A stretch of DNA of 64,000 bases from Fabrea salina (Eukaryota; Ciliophora; Heterotrichea; Heterotrichida; Fabreidae), in NCBI GenBank assembly GCA_022984795.1, contig JALIHJ010000073.1:5001-69000 (forward strand), given 5' to 3'. How positions within the stretch are numbered: position 1 is the stretch's first letter; every line of letters begins with the position of its first letter. Under the pieces are notes generated by a model. It saw only the letters and a program-made list of their open reading frames with translations, was not told the origin of the DNA and did no database searches. Shown one piece after another: positions 53,493-62,298 of this stretch. The position numbers were made by a program, and so were the translations under genes.

Positions 53493-54989
53493 ATGATAAA
53501 AAGGCCAAACAAAGAAGCAACAAAACCCCTAAAAAAGCAAAAACTCCCAGAAATCACTTTTAGCCAAGACAAAGACATTGACTTATACTCAATAAGTTCT
53601 AGCGAGCACAGTGGAACTTACATTCTTGAAGGCTTAAAAGAAGTAAACTTCAAAGGACTAAGCAGCCAGATCCCTAACCCCGTTCAACACAAAAGACTAG
53701 AAGAAACTCAAAATCCCTACTTCAAACTCCTAGCCAACTACCCTGACAGCTACATCTTGAACACTTCCAACACCCAAAAACAAAGCATTTCAGAAGCACT
53801 TGTTCTGCACATTCTGAACCACATATACAAACTCAAGTCAAAAGTCCAGCAAAACACTTCACTAAAGGACCCTCCCAAAGATCAAGGCTTCAACCCAGCT
53901 CAGGTGTTGGTGCTTTTTCCTTACAAAGAACAAGCCAAAGAGTTTCTGGACTTAGTGATTAAGTTCCACTGCAAAGACAAAAAGAAAAAACTCAACTCAA
54001 CTTCTAGTCAGAAGTACAACGAAACCTTTGGCGACGAGGAAGAAAACAAAGTTTCTGATGCTTTTAAGTTCGGAGTGTGCGTTGGTGACAAGCGTGAACT
54101 TTCTTTGTATACTCCTTTTGTTAAGAGTGACATCATTGTGGCTTCCCCCCTTTCACTCAAGCAAGCTGTGTCTGAGCCTAACTTAGGCATTTTGTGTTCT
54201 GTGCAAATAGTGGTCCTTGTAGAAGCACAAGAGTTCATCATGCAGAACTGGGACCACATTGAAGACATTTTCAAAGCCATGAACAAACTTCCTGACCGAG
54301 ACTCCGTAACTGTGGATCTCAACAGAATAATGGACGTTTTTCTGGACCAGAACTCTGCAGACTTCAGACAACTCATCATTACAAGCAAGCTCCAAACTCC
54401 ACTTTTGATGTCTTTGTTCAACAGGTCCAAAAGACCCAAAGCGAGAACAATAGAGCACTACGAGGGAGTGGTTTCCACAAGTCCTTCTCAGACTTTTAGG
54501 AAGTTCCAAGTAAGTACTTTCCAGGACACTCCTGATTTGCGCTTTAAGTACTTCACAGAGTCTTACTGGCCCAACGTAAAAGAAGACTTGTCTCCTCAGT
54601 CAGTGGTGTTTGTGGAGTCTTACTTAGAGTACGTAAGGGTCAGAGAGTACTTAGAAGAATACGACCCTGGAGTCCTTTGTGTGAGTGAGTACACTCCCAA
54701 ACCCCAGAGACAAAGGTCTTTTGCTTACGTGAAAAGTGCCAAAAACAAAGCTTTATGCATTACTGAACGCCTAATTTACTTCAGAAACCCCAAAATCTCC
54801 AAAATTGGACACTTGGTGTTTTACTCCTTGCCAGAGAACCCAGAAATCTACACAAAACTAGTTGAAGTTGCAGAACAAGTAACAGCAGTCTTTTGCAAGT
54901 TCGACGGATACTGCCTCCAAAGAATAGTAGGCGACAAAAGAGCTGCCAAAATGCTTAACTCACACAACGACTTATTTACTTTAAGCTAA
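53493..54989 (+). CDS. UTP25: UTP25 (DIEXF/Def) small-subunit processome factor
   Basis: 498 aa. It has a DEAD-helicase-like fold without helicase motifs. Typical UTP25 blocks: QVLVLFPYKEQAKEFLDLVI, FKFGVCVGDKRELSLYTPF, VKSDIIVASPLSLKQAV, VEAQEFIMQNWDHIEDIF (where helicases have DEAD), FRQLIITSKLQTPLLMSLFN, and FYSLPENPEIYTKLVEVAE. UTP25 is a U3-snoRNP-associated factor for 18S rRNA production in the nucleolus. Length is shorter than the yeast protein (721 aa) mainly in the acidic N terminus. It is 48 bp from the divergent WD40 start. Confidence 0.92.
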   Translation: MIKRPNKEATKPLKKQKLPEITFSQDKDIDLYSISSSEHSGTYILEGLKEVNFKGLSSQIPNPVQHKRLEETQNPYFKLLANYPDSYILNTSNTQKQSISEALVLHILNHIYKLKSKVQQNTSLKDPPKDQGFNPAQVLVLFPYKEQAKEFLDLVIKFHCKDKKKKLNSTSSQKYNETFGDEEENKVSDAFKFGVCVGDKRELSLYTPFVKSDIIVASPLSLKQAVSEPNLGILCSVQIVVLVEAQEFIMQNWDHIEDIFKAMNKLPDRDSVTVDLNRIMDVFLDQNSADFRQLIITSKLQTPLLMSLFNRSKRPKARTIEHYEGVVSTSPSQTFRKFQVSTFQDTPDLRFKYFTESYWPNVKEDLSPQSVVFVESYLEYVRVREYLEEYDPGVLCVSEYTPKPQRQRSFAYVKSAKNKALCITERLIYFRNPKISKIGHLVFYSLPENPEIYTKLVEVAEQVTAVFCKFDGYCLQRIVGDKRAAKMLNSHNDLFTLS

Positions 54990-55008
54990 TTTAAACCCAT
55001 AGTAAAAT

Positions 55009-58000
55009 ATGTACGAAGACAGACCTAGTCGAGACTTAGGTAAAACAGAAGACTACCTCAGGAAGAAACTAGAAGCTGAGTATGAAGCCAAACTCGAACA
55101 AGCTAAACAAAACTTCGAGCAAAGAATTGACTCCATAACATCTTTCTCCCGCCAGTTCTATGAATCCGCCAAACAAGACGACGTACTCAACGCTATGAAG
55201 GAAAGCGAAGTTAGTGACCAGTACGTGAACGAACGCATGAGGGAGTTGTTCGAAGACTCAATGGCCAAAGAAAGAGAACAAACTATAGAAAAACTGCAGT
55301 CACAACTGGTTTTGATGAAAACTGAACTAGCTAAGTCCGAGCAGTCCAAACACTCAGTTCAGAGTGAACTCAGACACCTCGAAGAAAACACTTACCAGTT
55401 CCAGTACAAAAGTTCCAGCCTCGAAAAAGAAAACTCAGAACTGAAAACCAAACTCCACAAAGTCAGACAAGACTACGAAGAAATCATCAAAAGAAAAGAC
55501 TACGAAATGTCACAGAAACTAGAAGACGCCAACAACTTCAAGCAGTCCACCAAACAAACACACCAGCAACTTTACGAACTCCAAAGCAAACTCAAGAAAC
55601 TCCAAGAAGAGTACGAAGAACTCAACACTCTGTACGAGCGAGAAAAGCACAAAAGCTCAGTTTTGGAAGGAGAGAGCGAAAGACTCAGGAAAGAAATTTA
55701 CGAACTCAGAGACCAAGTTTACAACCGAAGTCGGTGGGAGTACAGTCAAGAAGAGTTTAATAGGCAAGCCAGTCGCGTCAACGATGACTACGAAAACCTA
55801 AGGAACTACCTACGCCAAGTCGAAAAAGAAAGGGATGAAGCCCAGTCACAACTAAACGCTTTAAACCAGCAGTTCAATCAGATCCTCCAAGCTGAACAAC
55901 AAGCCAGTCACGACACCTTAGGCCAAGTGACCAAAAAGTTCAAGTCAAAGTCCAAACACTTCAAAAAAAAGATACTTGAACAAAAGCAAACCATCGAGAA
56001 ACTAGAAACTCAGTTGCAAAGCTACAAAAAAGCTTCAGAAGACCACAAGAAGTACATTGAGAACCTCAACTCCACTGTAGAACAAGACTTTAAGAAAGTC
56101 AAAGAAGAGTGGGAAAAAAAGTGCCACGATATCCAACTAGAAAGCAAAAGAAAGGAAGCTGAACTCCAAAGTGCCCACCAACTCCAAATTAACTCGTTGC
56201 AGTCCCAGTACCAAGAACTCCTTGACCAAAGAATCAGTGAACTCCAAAAAGAGTTTTCCTCCCAACAAACCTCTAAAATAGACACTCAGTACCAAAAAAG
56301 CCTCCAACAAAAAATACAAGAACTCGAAAAAGACTATGTGCACAAAGAGTACTACAACAACTTAGTAAGTGAAAGAGACCAGCTGTACCAACAACTCAGC
56401 CAAGCCAAAACCAACTACTCTAACCAAGAGTTATACGAACTGCGCACCAAGAACCAAGCTTTGTCCTCGGAAATAAACTCCCTCTACGAAGCCAAGTCTT
56501 CTCTAGAAAACCAACTCAACAAGGAAAGGGACGAAAACGAAAAAAACCAACAAATCATAAACGACTTAGAAGAAGAACTCAACAACGCCCGGCACACTAA
56601 CTTAGAAGAACACCTAGACGAAGCCAGTGAACAAGTAGGCCGTTTAGAGGCTTTGTGTGAAGAAGAAACTAGGAAACGAAAACAAGCACAAGAAGAACTC
56701 AACGAAGTCTCTGAACTCTTAGAAGACTACAAACAAAGACTCCAGCAAAAAGACCAAGAACTCTCCAAAACCCAACAAAGCTACGAAAACAAACTTAAAC
56801 ACTACAACTACTCTTCCGACCAAGAACTCCAAAAAGCCAACTCCAAAATCAACCAACTCACTCAGGAACTCCACTCAGTGCAGTCCCAACTCGAAGAAAT
56901 CTCATATGAAAAAGAGTCCCTAAACACTTCTTTCACTTCCACTCAAAAACAACTCCAGGAACAAAGTTCCATTCTGAAAAAACTCAAACAAGAAGAAGCC
57001 AAAAGAAACCAAGAAGAAACCAACACCCACATGGAAACCAGACGCAAACTACTCCAAGCCGAAGGCAGAGTCAAACAACTCACTAGCGAAGTAGAAGAGT
57101 ACGAACAACGACTTTCTGAGTCCAAAAAGAAACTGCGCCAACAAGACTCTGAAATTCTAGAACTCAGGAACAAAGTCTACGAGTACGACAGCGAGTTGAA
57201 CATGGGAAACAACGACCGAAGAGACTTAATGAGACAACTAGAAAGACTCCGAGGCAGGTACACTGACTACAAAGAACGCGTGAACGAACTACTCAAAATG
57301 AAAGTCAAGAACCTTAAACTAGAACTCCAAAACTTAAAAAGCAGTGTAAGCAGTGAAGTGCAGATGACCAAAAAAGACAATAACTCAGGCATCCAAGACT
57401 TGATGTTTAGGTTTTACGAGTCAAACAACTACACTCGAAAGAAACTCGAAAACAAAATGAACGACTTGACTGAAGAAATCAACGAAAACTGGAGAAAAAA
57501 ACTCCAAGAAATAGAAGCCAACATGGGCCAAAGGACCTCAACAACCACTCAACAGTACCAAGAAAAAATAGACACCCAAGAAAAGCACCTAGAAGCCCTA
57601 AGACACTCAAACACTCAACTCAAAAAAGAACAAAAGTCCGCCTACGAAGAAATAGAAAGACTCCAAAGCAAAAACAAAACCATGAAACAACAAGTAGAAA
57701 CCCTTGAAAAGGACAAAGAAAAACTAGAGTCCCAACTAAGAAAGAACCATGAAGCCTTTGAAAACCTCCAAAACGAAGTCAAACAAGAAACTGCACGCAT
57801 CAAACAGTCAAGCAACTACTCCATTGAAAAGGTTAAAAAAGAACTCCAGTCCAAACACGAAGCTGAAATGAACGAACTCTTGTCCAAACTAGACCAGAAA
57901 AACCAAGGCCAACAAGAAGTCCACGACCTAAAAAACCACATCAGCACTCTTCAAAACCAACACGAAAACGAACTCAACCAACTCAAAAAGAGATACCAAG

Positions 58001-58563
58001 ACTTACTAGACCAAGCCTACCAAGACCTTGAAATCGAGTCTGAAAAAAACATCAAGCTAAAACAAAGCTTCCGCCAAATAGAAGAAGACGTGTACCACTT
58101 GAAACAAGAACACACCAACTCAGTCCAAGAACTTGAGTACAGAGCTTCTTCTCTGGACCGTCAAATCAAAACAACCCAAGACCGCTCAGCCGAGTACTCT
58201 TTGCAGAACTCTTCTGAGATAGAAAAACTCACTAAAAAAATAAGAAGTCTAAACCAAGAACTAGCTGAAAAGAACGAAGAAATCTCAGAACACTCTCGGG
58301 AAAAAGAAAAAATCCGAAACAAACTCCAAGAACTCCAAGACAAAATAGAAGCCCAGGCCAAAAACTTCCAAGCACAACTGTCTTTGAAAGACAGAGAAAT
58401 AGAGTCACTTAAAAGTTTTGTAAACAGCTCCTATACAGACTCAATGACCCAAATTAAAAAAGCAAAAGAACTCGACAGAGAAACTGCTGAGTTAACTCGC
58501 CAAGCCCGAAGACCTGTGCAAACTAGAGGAAGTTCTTTTTCTGATAACTATAAATTAAATTAA
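55009..58563 (+). CDS. giant coiled-coil protein
   Basis: 1184 aa, coiled coil over nearly the whole length, Gln/Glu/Lys-rich (for example LEEELNNARHTNLEEHLDEA and LEALCEEETRKRKQAQEEL near the middle). Short breaks lie near RSRWEYSQEEFNRQASRVND and SYTDSMTQIKKAKELDRETA. The C terminus is basic with a Ser-rich end (RRPVQTRGSSFSDNYKLN). No motor, CH or other domain is seen. Size and composition fit centrosomal, basal-body or striated-fibre structural proteins, but nothing specific is recognised. Its last 9 bp overlap the end of the converging dehydrogenase gene. Confidence 0.88.
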   Translation: MYEDRPSRDLGKTEDYLRKKLEAEYEAKLEQAKQNFEQRIDSITSFSRQFYESAKQDDVLNAMKESEVSDQYVNERMRELFEDSMAKEREQTIEKLQSQLVLMKTELAKSEQSKHSVQSELRHLEENTYQFQYKSSSLEKENSELKTKLHKVRQDYEEIIKRKDYEMSQKLEDANNFKQSTKQTHQQLYELQSKLKKLQEEYEELNTLYEREKHKSSVLEGESERLRKEIYELRDQVYNRSRWEYSQEEFNRQASRVNDDYENLRNYLRQVEKERDEAQSQLNALNQQFNQILQAEQQASHDTLGQVTKKFKSKSKHFKKKILEQKQTIEKLETQLQSYKKASEDHKKYIENLNSTVEQDFKKVKEEWEKKCHDIQLESKRKEAELQSAHQLQINSLQSQYQELLDQRISELQKEFSSQQTSKIDTQYQKSLQQKIQELEKDYVHKEYYNNLVSERDQLYQQLSQAKTNYSNQELYELRTKNQALSSEINSLYEAKSSLENQLNKERDENEKNQQIINDLEEELNNARHTNLEEHLDEASEQVGRLEALCEEETRKRKQAQEELNEVSELLEDYKQRLQQKDQELSKTQQSYENKLKHYNYSSDQELQKANSKINQLTQELHSVQSQLEEISYEKESLNTSFTSTQKQLQEQSSILKKLKQEEAKRNQEETNTHMETRRKLLQAEGRVKQLTSEVEEYEQRLSESKKKLRQQDSEILELRNKVYEYDSELNMGNNDRRDLMRQLERLRGRYTDYKERVNELLKMKVKNLKLELQNLKSSVSSEVQMTKKDNNSGIQDLMFRFYESNNYTRKKLENKMNDLTEEINENWRKKLQEIEANMGQRTSTTTQQYQEKIDTQEKHLEALRHSNTQLKKEQKSAYEEIERLQSKNKTMKQQVETLEKDKEKLESQLRKNHEAFENLQNEVKQETARIKQSSNYSIEKVKKELQSKHEAEMNELLSKLDQKNQGQQEVHDLKNHISTLQNQHENELNQLKKRYQDLLDQAYQDLEIESEKNIKLKQSFRQIEEDVYHLKQEHTNSVQELEYRASSLDRQIKTTQDRSAEYSLQNSSEIEKLTKKIRSLNQELAEKNEEISEHSREKEKIRNKLQELQDKIEAQAKNFQAQLSLKDREIESLKSFVNSSYTDSMTQIKKAKELDRETAELTRQARRPVQTRGSSFSDNYKLN

Positions 58564-59985
58564 AACTTTGTAAGGGTTTAAAATGCCTTTGGGGTCGAAA
58601 AGAGTTTTGAGTTGTTTCATTAGTTGGAGAGCTTGTGGCGTTTTGGAGTACTTAAGTTTTGAAGGCTTGGTAAGTCCTACTCCGTGTTCAGCTGAGACGC
58701 TTCCTTGGAGTCTTTGGACTTCTTCGTACACAAAAGGTTCTAAAGCCTTTGCAGTTTTTTCTGGGTTTTTGGTAGCAACTGCTAAGTGCAAGTTTCCGTC
58801 ACCTACATGTCCGTAGCCTGCACAAAACTCTTCAGTGAGTCTTTTCCTGACTCTTTCAACTACCCTGTACATCTCTTGGAGGGGCAAACTAACGTCGTAC
58901 TTAAAAACGTGGCCTTCCATTTTGGTGGACAGAGCAGTTCCTTCTCTGACTTTCCAGATTTCTTGGGCTTGTTTTTCGTCTTGAGCCAGTATGCCGTCTT
59001 GGGCCATTCCAGTTAGGGTTACTTTTTCCAAAAACGACTCAAACTTTTCTAAGTCGTGCTCTGAGTTGGTGCCTGAAGTTTCTACTATCACGTAAAAGCT
59101 GTGGTGAGTGCTTAGTAAGTCCCTTGTACTAGTTACGTTTTTCAGAATCAAGTCGTATATAGGCTTGTCCAAGAACTCAAAAGCTGAAATGACTTCTCCA
59201 AGTTCTTTTTTAGCTAGTGAAAGTACTTGCAGCACCTTTTCGTAAGACTCACAACCCAAACATGCTACATATTGCGAAGTGGGCTTTTCAGCCAGCAGCA
59301 AAGCTAGTTTAGTAATGACTCCTAAAGTTCCTTCTGACCCTATAAACAACTGCTTTAGGTCGTAGCCTGTGTTGTCTTTGCGCAGAGCTTTTAAGTCAGA
59401 AACTACTTCTCCATCTGCAAGAACTGCTTCTAAGCCCAAAACGTTTCCGTGCAAAGAGCCATACCGAATGTACCTTAAACCTGCAGCGTTTGTGGCTAAG
59501 TTCCCTCCAATGTGGCACGAGCCCTTTGCTCCTAAGTCCAAAGGCACTATAAACCCTTTTTCCATGCAGTAGTTGTTGAGTGTTTCAAGAACCACTCCTG
59601 AGTCACACCAAACCACCCCAATGTTTTCGTCAAACTTAAAAATAGAATTCATGTTGTTAGTTGAAAGAATGATTTCATCATGCACAGGAACTCCACCTGC
59701 TACCTGGGAAGTGTTGCCTGCTTGAGGAACTACAGCCAGGGTTTCTTGGTTGCAGTACTGCATGATTGCACTGACTTGTTGGGTAGTTTTAGGCCTTAAC
59801 AAAAGTGAAGAGTTGCCTTTAACTAAAGAAAGCCAGTCTTCGTTGTAGCTTTCTAAGTTCTCTTTAACTATACAAGAAGAAGGCAGTATTGACTCAAAGT
59901 ACTTAAGGTCCTTTTCGGTTAAACTCTTGAAACTAGGGTTGCGTGGAACTTTGTACAAGTCAGAAAAATACCTGGTAATTTTCAT
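58555..59985 (-). CDS. D2HGDH: D-2-hydroxyglutarate dehydrogenase (FAD, mitochondrial)
   Basis: 476 aa. FAD_binding_4 domain: LRPKTTQQVSAIMQYCN, VVPQAGNTSQVAGGVPVHDE, LDLGAKGSCHIGGNLATNAA, RYGSLHGNVLGLEAVLADG, RKDNTGYDLKQLFIGSEGTL. The C-terminal FAD-oxidase domain has AGYGHVGDGNLHLAV (metal-ligand histidines) and SAEHGVGLTKPSKLKYSK. These are close to human D2HGDH rather than D-lactate dehydrogenase. It oxidises D-2-hydroxyglutarate to 2-oxoglutarate, passing electrons to ETF. The leader MKITRYFSDLYKVPRNPSFK could target mitochondria. Confidence 0.93.
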   Translation of the reverse strand: MKITRYFSDLYKVPRNPSFKSLTEKDLKYFESILPSSCIVKENLESYNEDWLSLVKGNSSLLLRPKTTQQVSAIMQYCNQETLAVVPQAGNTSQVAGGVPVHDEIILSTNNMNSIFKFDENIGVVWCDSGVVLETLNNYCMEKGFIVPLDLGAKGSCHIGGNLATNAAGLRYIRYGSLHGNVLGLEAVLADGEVVSDLKALRKDNTGYDLKQLFIGSEGTLGVITKLALLLAEKPTSQYVACLGCESYEKVLQVLSLAKKELGEVISAFEFLDKPIYDLILKNVTSTRDLLSTHHSFYVIVETSGTNSEHDLEKFESFLEKVTLTGMAQDGILAQDEKQAQEIWKVREGTALSTKMEGHVFKYDVSLPLQEMYRVVERVRKRLTEEFCAGYGHVGDGNLHLAVATKNPEKTAKALEPFVYEEVQRLQGSVSAEHGVGLTKPSKLKYSKTPQALQLMKQLKTLFDPKGILNPYKVLI

Positions 59986-59993
59986 ATTAGTTA

Positions 59994-60830
59994 TTAGTAA
60001 GTAGGTGCTTTGTAAGCTAGTTCGGCTTCGTTGCCAGTTCGGATGTCTATGTTTTTGTTAAGCATTTCTCTGCTGATCTTCAAGTCTTCGTGTTTGGAAA
60101 TGTTGTAAATAACTCGGTTGCTCAGTGCGTCAAGTGGGTGCTTGTTAGGGTCTATAATGAATATAACATTGCCGCTGTCTTTGTCCAGCAAGTAAATGCA
60201 GCCTATGTTTTGGAACACCTTCATTAAGCCAAGTCTGTTTTGTTCGTCGCCAGGCACCGTAGGTACTATGTCTTCTGAGTACAAACTCACGTACTGATTT
60301 ACTGTGCTGGGGTCCGGAGCAAAGTCCATGCACACAAAAACACTTTCCAAAGGCAAGTGCTTCCTAAGTAACATGTGCTGTTTAAGTCTTGCGAAGCGCT
60401 GCATAGCTAAATGGCTGTCTGTGACGCTTCCGTGGTACAACAAAACGTACTTGTCTTTAGAAGCGGTGTCTGTGTTAATTACTTGCCCGTATTCCTCGTT
60501 AGGAGTAGTTATAGCAACTTCCCAAAACTTGTAGTCGTAGTCGTCTGCGTCAAAGTCTTTAGGAGGAAGCTGAGTTAGGTACTTAATGTCGAACTTTTCC
60601 CTGAGTGACTTGGACTTGTGCACAGTGTAAAAAGTACACCCTAAAATAAAACTCCAAGTTAAAAGTTGCTGTCTAATATTGAAGTAGAACATTCCAAAAG
60701 CCCTTTCTGAGTCAGTGTTGTTCCCGAGTTGAGTTACAAAGGTGTACACATCCCTGTTGTCAGAGTGTCTGGGCTTTAGTTGTTTCTGAGTGTTATAAAA
60801 GACTCCTCTTGCAAGTTTCTTACAAAGCAT
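59994..60830 (-). CDS. mitochondrial-type single-pass protein with thioredoxin-like domain (SCO1-like layout)
   Basis: 278 aa. The basic leader MLCKKLARGVFYNTQKQLKP suggests mitochondrial import. One transmembrane segment lies near residues 55-70 (LLTWSFILGCTFYTV). A soluble domain follows with a thioredoxin-like pattern: KYVLLYHGSVTDSH, LESVFVCMDFAPDPSTV, GCIYLLDKDSGNVIFIIDP. Leader, single TM and thioredoxin fold are the layout of SCO1/SCO2 copper chaperones of cytochrome oxidase. The copper motif CxxxC is absent, so a copper role is doubtful. It may be a ciliate-specific inner-membrane subunit. Its ATG lies inside the upstream copy of the 16-bp direct repeat that flanks the 179-bp insert. 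Confidence 0.65.
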   Translation of the reverse strand: MLCKKLARGVFYNTQKQLKPRHSDNRDVYTFVTQLGNNTDSERAFGMFYFNIRQQLLTWSFILGCTFYTVHKSKSLREKFDIKYLTQLPPKDFDADDYDYKFWEVAITTPNEEYGQVINTDTASKDKYVLLYHGSVTDSHLAMQRFARLKQHMLLRKHLPLESVFVCMDFAPDPSTVNQYVSLYSEDIVPTVPGDEQNRLGLMKVFQNIGCIYLLDKDSGNVIFIIDPNKHPLDALSNRVIYNISKHEDLKISREMLNKNIDIRTGNEAELAYKAPTY

Positions 60831-60837
60831 TTTTATT
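60822..60837. repeat. 16-bp direct repeat, left copy
   Basis: ACAAAGCATTTTTATT, identical to 61017-61032. It covers the start codon (CAT, 60828-60830) of the gene to its left. Confidence 0.9.
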
Positions 60838-61016
60838 TGATTAAACGTCTCATGGATACCCCAATACCTCTAAAGCCTTCACCCCGGGTCGCATTACCGC
60901 TATGCATACGAGTATAAGGGTCCGGGCCTGACGGTTTTTATTGGACCTGCGCCGCCATGAAATCGATCTTCCAGGTACGTCAGCACTTCATTGAGTCCTC
61001 ATGCTGCAGCCACCTA
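60838..61016. other. 179-bp GC-rich anomalous insert between direct repeats
   Basis: This intergenic stretch differs sharply from every other spacer here: about half G+C, no poly-A/T runs, no open frame, no terminal inverted repeat. GGGTCCGG and TTGGACCT (60930-60961) could pair as an 8-bp stem. Exact 16-bp copies on both sides look like a target-site duplication, so it appears inserted into a spacer that was only about 6 bp before. A retroposed structured RNA or SINE, a piece of foreign DNA, or an assembly artefact are all possible. No tRNA, U1, SRP or RNase P signature was recognised. Confidence 0.65.
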
Positions 61017-61032
61017 ACAAAGCATTTTTATT
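61017..61032. repeat. 16-bp direct repeat, right copy
   Basis: ACAAAGCATTTTTATT, identical to 60822-60837; it reaches into the stop codon of the GTSF1-like gene (61031-61033). Confidence 0.9.
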
Positions 61033-61549
61033 AACTAAGCATTTCAAGGTTATTTAGTTCTATCTCTAAGTCAGCTCTTCTGTTAAGTTTGATTTCTTGT
61101 TCTTGATTTAAAATATAACCTTGTTTAACCTTTTCTTGGAGTTTTTTGATTTCAGTGAGTTTTTTCCTGAGATTTTTTTTCATCTTGTCAAGTTTATAGG
61201 CATCGTAGTTGGGCTCGTGAATGGGCTCAGGAATATACACAGCGTTGGAGTCAGGGAGACTTTGCTGTTCAGAAGACCTGAAAGAAGGCTTTGGTTGTTC
61301 TTGGACGTCCCAGTAGTCGTACTCTTTGGAGTCGTTGTAGTCCTCAACTCTGTCTTTGCATTCTCTTTTGTGGGCTTCAAACATGTGCTTGGGTACATGG
61401 TGCATTGCGTTGTAGGGACACACAGCAAACACGTGGGCGAGCTTTTTCCTGTCAGGACACTTATTTAAGTGCCAAAGAAGGGTATTCTCGGGCATGTAGT
61501 GGTTTTGGTTGTAAGGACAGGATACATTCCTTTTGCTGGTATATCTCAT
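61031..61549 (-). CDS. GTSF1-like protein with two CHHC zinc fingers
   Basis: 172 aa. Two U11-48K-type CHHC fingers lie at about 11-32 and 44-65. CPYNQNHYMPENTLLWHLNKC and CPYNAMHHVPKHMFEAHKREC-type spacing (C-x5-H-x9-H-x3-C) is exact in both. Two tandem CHHC fingers and a disordered acidic/aromatic tail (DYWDVQEQP) are the plan of GTSF1/Asterix, partner of PIWI proteins in transposon silencing. Here the tail also holds a C-terminal coiled coil (LRKKLTEIKKLQEKV). In ciliates a GTSF1 relative is reported in small-RNA-guided heterochromatin and DNA elimination. TRM13 and U11-48K also carry CHHC fingers but singly or in larger proteins. Confidence 0.82.
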   Translation of the reverse strand: MRYTSKRNVSCPYNQNHYMPENTLLWHLNKCPDRKKLAHVFAVCPYNAMHHVPKHMFEAHKRECKDRVEDYNDSKEYDYWDVQEQPKPSFRSSEQQSLPDSNAVYIPEPIHEPNYDAYKLDKMKKNLRKKLTEIKKLQEKVKQGYILNQEQEIKLNRRADLEIELNNLEMLS

Positions 61550-61559
61550 ATTTATTAGT

Positions 61560-62255
61560 TTAAAACAGAGTGCAGGACTTGCAGTTGCAGCTAGTTGAAT
61601 TGGTTTCTATCTGAAAGTCAGAGTGCTCTGCAGTGTCCAAAGACTTTAAGTCAAGTCTGTTAGTAGGTGTTGAATTCAAACTTTGAATTAGCTGTGGCTT
61701 TATGTCTCTGTCTTTTGTTGAACAGTGAGTTCCTTCTTTGAAGTCTTTTTTGGAGTAAGTAAAGTTATTAAGCACGTCATGTGAAAAAGTAGAGGCAAAT
61801 AACATTCTTGAGAAAGATGAAGCTAGTGAATGAGTGGCAGAGTGAACAGGGCGGGGTTCAATCGAAGGGAACTGTACTATAGTATCATCAGAACAACTTT
61901 TAGGTTCTAAGTAGTAAGAGTTAAGCGGAGTTTGGCTTTCAGAGTGGTTTTCATACAAAAATTCGCTGAGATCAAGTGTGCATCCCTGGTACTCAGGATA
62001 CGAGTTCCTGACACTGACTTGTTCTATGGAAGACTCGTTGTGTTGAGTGGCTGAGTCAAGCATTGTAGAAAACTTTTGAGTTCTCAAAAAAACGTAATCT
62101 ATAAGGTCCTCATCGCTGTTAGTGAGGTTTCTGAGACTTTCGAACTGGTCAGCTGACTTAAAAGTACTCATGTTACCTGTGGATTGTTTTTCATCAAGCT
62201 GAGAATCAAATTGGCTGCTTTTGCAATCTTTAGTGTAGTAGGGGTTATCATGCAT
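61560..62255 (-). CDS. uncharacterised Ser/Thr-rich protein with Cys-rich end
   Basis: 231 aa, Ser/Thr/Asp/Asn-rich and probably disordered. It ends CNCKSCTLF, where the cysteines might bind metal or be lipidated. No domain is recognised. The start ATG follows CTAATAAAA, 43 bp downstream of the PHD gene. The stop is 10 bp from the GTSF1-like start. Confidence 0.65.
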   Translation of the reverse strand: MHDNPYYTKDCKSSQFDSQLDEKQSTGNMSTFKSADQFESLRNLTNSDEDLIDYVFLRTQKFSTMLDSATQHNESSIEQVSVRNSYPEYQGCTLDLSEFLYENHSESQTPLNSYYLEPKSCSDDTIVQFPSIEPRPVHSATHSLASSFSRMLFASTFSHDVLNNFTYSKKDFKEGTHCSTKDRDIKPQLIQSLNSTPTNRLDLKSLDTAEHSDFQIETNSTSCNCKSCTLF

Positions 62256-62298
62256 TTTTATTAGGATGAAAATTAAGAGTTATATGTATATTCCAGAA

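Noticed and set aside
60838-61016. U1 snRNA-like string ACGTACCTGG on the minus strand of the insert
   Set aside because: The U1 5' end should read ACTTACCTGG to pair with GTAAGT; the mismatches fall exactly in the pairing bases and no Sm site follows.
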